DNA from: Chloroflexota bacterium
Lineage (GTDB): Bacteria; Chloroflexota; Dehalococcoidia; SM23-28-2
Direction: 5' to 3'
DNA: 7,952 nt
Assembly (NCBI GenBank): GCA_030691665.1
Contig: JAUYDU010000187.1
Coordinates: 1 to 7,952 of the forward strand
The position numbers and the translations under genes are program-made. Below, piece after piece: positions 5,091 through 7,952 of the stretch (positions within the stretch are counted from its first letter, which is position 1; each line of letters starts with the position of its first letter). The notes under the pieces were generated by a model that saw nothing but the letters and a program-made list of their open reading frames with translations, made no database searches and was not told the DNA's origin.

Positions 5091-6028
5091 GGCAAGTGAA
5101 TCCTTTCACAGTCTACCCCAGGGGCTGCCATTCGACAATCGCCAGTCTTATTCTGGATTTGTCTTTCAGCATGATAGGAGCTGCGCACCAGCGGCCCTGC
5201 CTCCACCTGGCGCAACCCCAGGCGGCGCCCCGCCTCGGCCAGCTCCTGGAACTCGTCGGGATGATAGTAGCGGGCCACGGAAAGGTGCCTGAGGGTGGGC
5301 TGCAAATACTGGCCCACGGTCAGGATGTCGCAGCCAATCGCCGCCAGGTCAGCCATCACCTCCAGAAGTTCCTCTCGACTCTCCCCCAAGCCGACCATCA
5401 GGCCGCTCTTGGTCAGCACGCCGCGATCGAGGGCCTTGGCGCGACCCAGCAGCTCCAGCGAGCGCCGGTAGACGGCCCGCGGGCGCACCCTGGGATAGAG
5501 GCGAGGCACCGTCTCCAGGTTGTGGTTGAGGATGTGGGGGCGGGCGGCCACGACCGCGGCCAGCGCCTGGGGCGCGCCCCCAAAATCGGGGACGAGCACC
5601 TCCACGCCGCTGGCCGGCGAGCGGCGGCGAATCGCCCCGATGGTATCGGCGAATACGCCCGCGCCGCCGTCGGGCAGGTCGTCGCGGGTCACGGAGGTGA
5701 TCACTGCGTGCTTCAGGCCCAGGCGGCCCACCGCCGCGGCCACCCGCGACGGTTCCTCGTCGTCCAGGCCAGCGGGGCGGCCGCTCCTGACGGCACAGAA
5801 GCCGCAGGCGCGGGTGCAGACGTCGCCCAGGATCATGAACGTGGCAGTGCCGGCCTCAAAGCACTCGCCGATGTTGGGGCAGCGGGCCTCCTCGCAAACC
5901 GTGTGCAGGCCTGCCGCCCGCAGTACCCCCTTCAGGCGCAGATAACGAGGCCCGCCGGGGAAGGGGACCTTGAGCCAGGGCGGCTTTCGAGCCTGCTGCG
6001 CGCTAAGCGGCCTGGGGTCTGTAGCCAT
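5087..6028 (-). CDS. lipA: Lipoyl synthase
   Basis: Lipoyl synthase is a cytoplasmic radical-SAM enzyme that inserts two sulfurs into the octanoyl chain on lipoyl domains of 2-oxoacid dehydrogenases and GcvH. Both cluster sets are intact. The auxiliary cluster motif is CEEARCPNIGEC and the radical-SAM motif is CTRACGFCAV. The RSSYHAE segment near the C-terminus supplies the serine ligand of the auxiliary cluster. KPPWLKVPFPGG near the start, VTRDDLPDGGAGVFADTI, LNHNLETVPRLYPRVRP and TKSGLMVGLGE are further family blocks. Length (313 residues) is normal. I chose the ATG at 6028 because GAGGA lies 5 nt before it; an in-frame ATG at 6034 would place that motif against the start codon, though an AGGA 10 nt upstream could serve it. 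The stop overlaps the following small ORF. No lipB or other lipoate gene is in the window. Confidence 0.96.
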   Translation of the reverse strand: MATDPRPLSAQQARKPPWLKVPFPGGPRYLRLKGVLRAAGLHTVCEEARCPNIGECFEAGTATFMILGDVCTRACGFCAVRSGRPAGLDDEEPSRVAAAVGRLGLKHAVITSVTRDDLPDGGAGVFADTIGAIRRRSPASGVEVLVPDFGGAPQALAAVVAARPHILNHNLETVPRLYPRVRPRAVYRRSLELLGRAKALDRGVLTKSGLMVGLGESREELLEVMADLAAIGCDILTVGQYLQPTLRHLSVARYYHPDEFQELAEAGRRLGLRQVEAGPLVRSSYHAERQIQNKTGDCRMAAPGVDCERIHLP

Positions 6029-6055
6029 CTGCATCCTCGCGGCGTCCTATCATAA

Positions 6056-6064
6056 ATAATAGCA
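6056..6064 (-). promoter_or_regulatory. Candidate extended -10 promoter for lipA
   Basis: On the minus strand TGC-TATTAT forms an extended -10, five of six bases matching TATAAT, in an otherwise GC-rich region. Its start point would be near 6049, giving a leader of about 20 nt before the ATG at 6028. No good -35 is seen, which an extended -10 can tolerate. Confidence 0.45.
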
Positions 6065-6096
6065 CGGCAGCAGGTAGCGTTCCGCTTGTTCATGAT

Positions 6097-6161
6097 GTAG
6101 GGCAGGGCCCCTGCCCTGCCCATCGCCGCGAACTCGGGTCGGGGCTGGGGCCCCGACCTAC
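6097..6161. repeat. Double-hairpin palindromic element bounded by GTAGG / CCTAC
   Basis: GTAGG (6097-6101) and CCTAC (6157-6161) bracket two GC-rich stems: GGGCAGGG-C-CCCTGCCC (6100-6116), extendable outward by three bases, and GGTCGGGGC-TGGG-GCCCCGACC (6137-6158). It lies in the divergent gap between lipA and the regulator gene, upstream of both promoters. The architecture parallels 3207-3260, although the second stem differs in sequence. Confidence 0.6.
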
Positions 6162-6208
6162 GAAATAGGTCATGAATCGGCGAGATGATACCCGGCGGCA
6201 GACCTTCG

Positions 6209-6236
6209 TTGCGTCCAGGAAGAGATTTGCTATACT
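6209..6236 (+). promoter_or_regulatory. Promoter of the GlnR-like regulator gene
   Basis: TTGCGT (6209-6214) and TATACT (6231-6236) are separated by 16 bases, and TGC precedes the -10, giving an extended -10. The predicted start near 6243 lies downstream of the ATG at 6172, which rules out that ATG on this transcript and supports the TTG start at 6283. The leader would be about 40 nt. Confidence 0.55.
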
Positions 6237-6282
6237 GGCCTCAAACCAGCGCAAACGAAAGCTTTCGAGGGGGGAGCCTTCT

Positions 6283-6957
6283 TTGCAACGAGTGCTGTTC
6301 GTCGGGCACGGGAGCGACACCGTCAACGCCCTGAGCCGAGAGCTGGAGGCCCTGGGCTATCGTACCGCCGTCTGCCCCCCCGCTGAGGCAGAGGCGACCC
6401 TGGCGGACGAGGAGCCACCCGACGTCCTGGTGGTGGACCTGACCTCTCCCAGCGAGGAGCCGACGCTGCCTCGCCTGTGGCGAGAGGCCCAAGGAGGCGA
6501 ACCGCCGCCTGTCATAGCCCTCCTCGACCAGGGCCAGCTCCCTCACTACGAGTTCCCTCTCGGCATCGACGACTTCCTCCTCCTGCCGGCCAGCGCCGCC
6601 GAGCTTGCCGCCCGCATTCGCCAGGCGTTGCGGCGGCGAGTGCCCGTGCAATCGGAGGATGTCCTGCGCTGCGGCCACCTCCTCATCGACCTGGCGAACT
6701 ATAAGGTCTTCGTGGCAGACAGGCCGGTCAACCTGACCTACAAGGAGTACGAACTGTTGCGCTTCCTGGCCACTAGCGCCAACAAGGTGTTCACCCGCGA
6801 GGCCCTGCTCAACAAGGTCTGGGGCTACGACTACTACGGCGGCGCTCGCACGGTCGACGTGCACATCCGCCGCCTGCGCAGCAAGATCGAGGACCGCCAT
6901 CACTCCTTCATCGAGACCATCCGCAACGTCGGCTACCGTTTCCACGTCAGTTCCTGA
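6283..6957 (+). CDS. OmpR-family winged-helix response regulator with degenerate receiver, GlnR-like
   Basis: From the TTG at 6283 the protein has 224 residues, standard for the family. The start is set by GGGGAG (6271-6276) at 6 nt and by an upstream promoter; the longer reading from 6172 would begin before that promoter. Residues 1-117 are a receiver fold, 125-224 an OmpR/PhoB winged helix (LTYKEYELLRFLA, then VFTREALLNKVWGYDYYGGARTVDVHIRRLRSKIE, NVGYRF). The receiver keeps the phosphoacceptor-position Asp52 (PDVLVVDL), but the acidic pair is Gly8-His9, the Thr/Ser position is Leu81 and the Lys position is Leu101. Actinobacterial GlnR, the global nitrogen regulator, has the same atypical receiver. 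From memory it shares GIDD-LL and GYDY-GG-RTVDVH-RRLR-K with this protein. No kinase gene adjoins it. An ammonium transporter follows 144 bp downstream, with a matching site array between. GlnR identity is an inference; OmpR-family regulator is near certain. Confidence 0.93.
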   Translation: MQRVLFVGHGSDTVNALSRELEALGYRTAVCPPAEAEATLADEEPPDVLVVDLTSPSEEPTLPRLWREAQGGEPPPVIALLDQGQLPHYEFPLGIDDFLLLPASAAELAARIRQALRRRVPVQSEDVLRCGHLLIDLANYKVFVADRPVNLTYKEYELLRFLATSANKVFTREALLNKVWGYDYYGGARTVDVHIRRLRSKIEDRHHSFIETIRNVGYRFHVSS

Positions 6958-6987
6958 CCTATAGAAGTTTTCTAATCGATCCCCCCG

Positions 6988-7025
6988 TTAACATAGGTTT
7001 AACCCCCGTGTAATGCCTCGGTAAC
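6988..7025 (+). promoter_or_regulatory. Four half-site array at 11-bp period upstream of amt (GlnR/PhoP-like operator)
   Basis: The 5-mers TTAAC (6988-6992), TTAAC (6999-7003), GTAAT (7010-7014) and GTAAC (7021-7025) are each separated by exactly 6 bases, so the TAA core recurs every 11 bp. OmpR-family regulators bind tandem half-sites with this period, and the actinobacterial GlnR box (GTnAC-n6-GAAAC-n6) has the same geometry. A weak -10-like TATCGT lies at 7036-7041, so the array would cover the -35 area, as for a class II activator. Confidence 0.6.
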
Positions 7026-7063
7026 AATCCCCCTGTATCGTTGCAAGCAAGGACTCGTTGTGT

Positions 7064-7078
7064 TCCCCCAGCGGGGGA
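7064..7078 (+). other. Leader hairpin TCCCCC-AGC-GGGGGA upstream of amt
   Basis: A 6-bp GC-rich stem with a 3-nt loop lies 11 nt upstream of the amt ribosome binding site. No U-run follows, so it is not a terminator. It could stabilise the messenger or be incidental. Confidence 0.35.
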
Positions 7079-7101
7079 CGAGCAGGCATAGGGGGTTAGG
7101 G

Positions 7102-7952
7102 ATGTCTACCATCGATACGGGCGATACCGCCTGGGTGCTGATTTCATCAGCCATGGTCATGCTGATGACCCCGGGCCTGGCCTTCTTCTACGGCGGCCTG
7201 GTGAGGCACAAGAACGTCCTCAGCACCGTCATGCACAGCTTCATCGCCGTCGCCCTGGTCAGCGTCATCTGGGTGCTGTGGGGCTATAGCCTGGCGTTCG
7301 GCCCCGATCACGGCGGCTTCATCGGCGGCCTCGACTGGCTCGGTCTCGCCGACGTCGGTCAGGAGCCCGGCCCCTACTCGGCCACCGTTCCCCACCAGGC
7401 GTTCATGCTCTTCCAGATGATGTTCGCCATCATCACCCCCGCCCTGATCACCGGCGCCTTTGCCGAGAGGGCCAAGTTCAGCACCTTCCTCGTCTTCATC
7501 GCCTTGTGGTCTACCCTGGTCTACTCACCGGTGGCCCACTGGGTATGGGCCGATGGCGGCTGGCTAAGGGAGATGGGCTCCCTCGATTTCGCCGGCGGCA
7601 CCGTCGTCCACATCAACTCCGGCGTGGCGGCTCTGGTGGCGGCGCTGCTCTTCGGGCGACGTCTCGGTTTTGGCCGGGAGCCCATGGAGCCCCACGACAT
7701 CACCTACGTCGTGCTGGGGGCGGCTCTGCTGTGGTTCGGCTGGTTCGGCTTCAACGCTGGCAGCGCCGTAGCGGCCGGTGGCCTGGCTGCCAACGCCTTT
7801 GTGGTGACCAACACTGCGGCGGCGGCAGCAGCCCTGACCTGGGTGGCGATGAGCTGGTGGTTCCTCAAGAAGCCCAGCGTGGTGGGGGCCGCCGCCGGCG
7901 CGGTGGCCGGCCTGGTAGCCATTACCCCCGCCTCCGGCTTTGTCGACACCAT
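7102..7952 (+). CDS. amt: Ammonium transporter (Amt/Mep/Rh family), N-terminal part
   Basis: The gene runs off the right edge; 283 codons are visible of about 400-450 expected. It encodes a polytopic inner-membrane ammonium channel. The first helix follows at once after MSTIDTGDTAWVL, and MTPGLAFFYGGLVRHKNVLS (22-41) is the family signature. Other marks are the pore-region LFQMMFAIITPALITGAFAER (103-123), LDFAGGTVVHINSG (161-174) with the conserved Asp162 and pore His170, and WFGWFGFNAGSA (211-222). About eight of the eleven helices are present; the second pore His should lie past the edge. The ATG at 7102 has AGGGGG (7090-7095) at 6 nt. The phased site array and the GlnR-like gene upstream suggest control by nitrogen supply. 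Whether a PII gene (glnK) follows cannot be seen. Confidence 0.96.
   Translation, partial: MSTIDTGDTAWVLISSAMVMLMTPGLAFFYGGLVRHKNVLSTVMHSFIAVALVSVIWVLWGYSLAFGPDHGGFIGGLDWLGLADVGQEPGPYSATVPHQAFMLFQMMFAIITPALITGAFAERAKFSTFLVFIALWSTLVYSPVAHWVWADGGWLREMGSLDFAGGTVVHINSGVAALVAALLFGRRLGFGREPMEPHDITYVVLGAALLWFGWFGFNAGSAVAAGGLAANAFVVTNTAAAAAALTWVAMSWWFLKKPSVVGAAAGAVAGLVAITPASGFVDT

Noticed and set aside
6172..6282. ATG at 6172 as the start of the regulator
   Set aside because: The extra 37 residues do not fit a receiver domain, the ATG lacks a good ribosome binding site, and an extended -10 promoter lies downstream of it. The TTG at 6283 gives the standard length.
6988..7025. Phased repeats as a CRISPR-like or tandem repeat array
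   Set aside because: The units are 5-bp cores in variable 6-bp spacers, far shorter than CRISPR repeats, and lie at a promoter position.
7029..7045. Possible sigma-54 promoter at TTGCA before amt
   Set aside because: The required GG about 10 bases upstream of the GC is absent; the sequence there is C-rich.

Overview
The window is GC-rich bacterial DNA with dense, mostly leftward genes. The content suggests a Chloroflexota bacterium, perhaps of the Dehalococcoidia type. It combines an LLM-family (F420/FMN) oxidoreductase, an SCP2-type thiolase beside an HMG-CoA-synthase-like protein fused to a DUF35 domain, an actinobacterial-style GlnR-like regulator, a lipoprotein family-5 solute-binding protein, and many palindromic intergenic repeats. 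The phylum is an inference from gene content; there is no rRNA or other strong marker here.

Minus strand, read from the divergent region near 6035-6282 leftward: lipA (lipoyl synthase, 5087-6028); a 73-codon ORF whose ATG overlaps the lipA stop (4869-5090); a 469-aa HMG-CoA-synthase-like/DUF35 fusion (3397-4806); a 387-aa SCP2-type thiolase (2024-3187); an LLM-class oxidoreductase (648-1667); and the N-terminal 165 codons of a peptide-type ABC transporter lipoprotein, cut by the left edge (1-495). lipA and the small ORF look translationally coupled. The two thiolase-fold genes are probably functional partners. The LLM and transporter genes have their own candidate start signals and are probably separate units.

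Plus strand, from 6172 rightward: an extended -10 promoter, an OmpR-family regulator with a degenerate receiver (6283-6957), an intergenic array of four TAAC-type half-sites at exactly 11-bp spacing (6988-7025), and an ammonium transporter truncated by the right edge (7102-7952). Regulator, site array and transporter fit a GlnR-type nitrogen control unit, with the regulator next to its probable target.

The gaps between genes are rich in structure. Two double-hairpin elements bounded by GTAGG/CCTAC lie at 3207-3260 and 6097-6161. A cluster of perfect hairpins lies at 3277-3353. A roughly 90-nt imperfect long inverted repeat lies at 1827-1916, and a terminator-like stem follows the thiolase gene. 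The points most worth a second look are the GlnR-like module with its phased operator array, and the HMG-CoA-synthase-like/DUF35 fusion, which has no cysteine where the family's catalytic cysteine should be.
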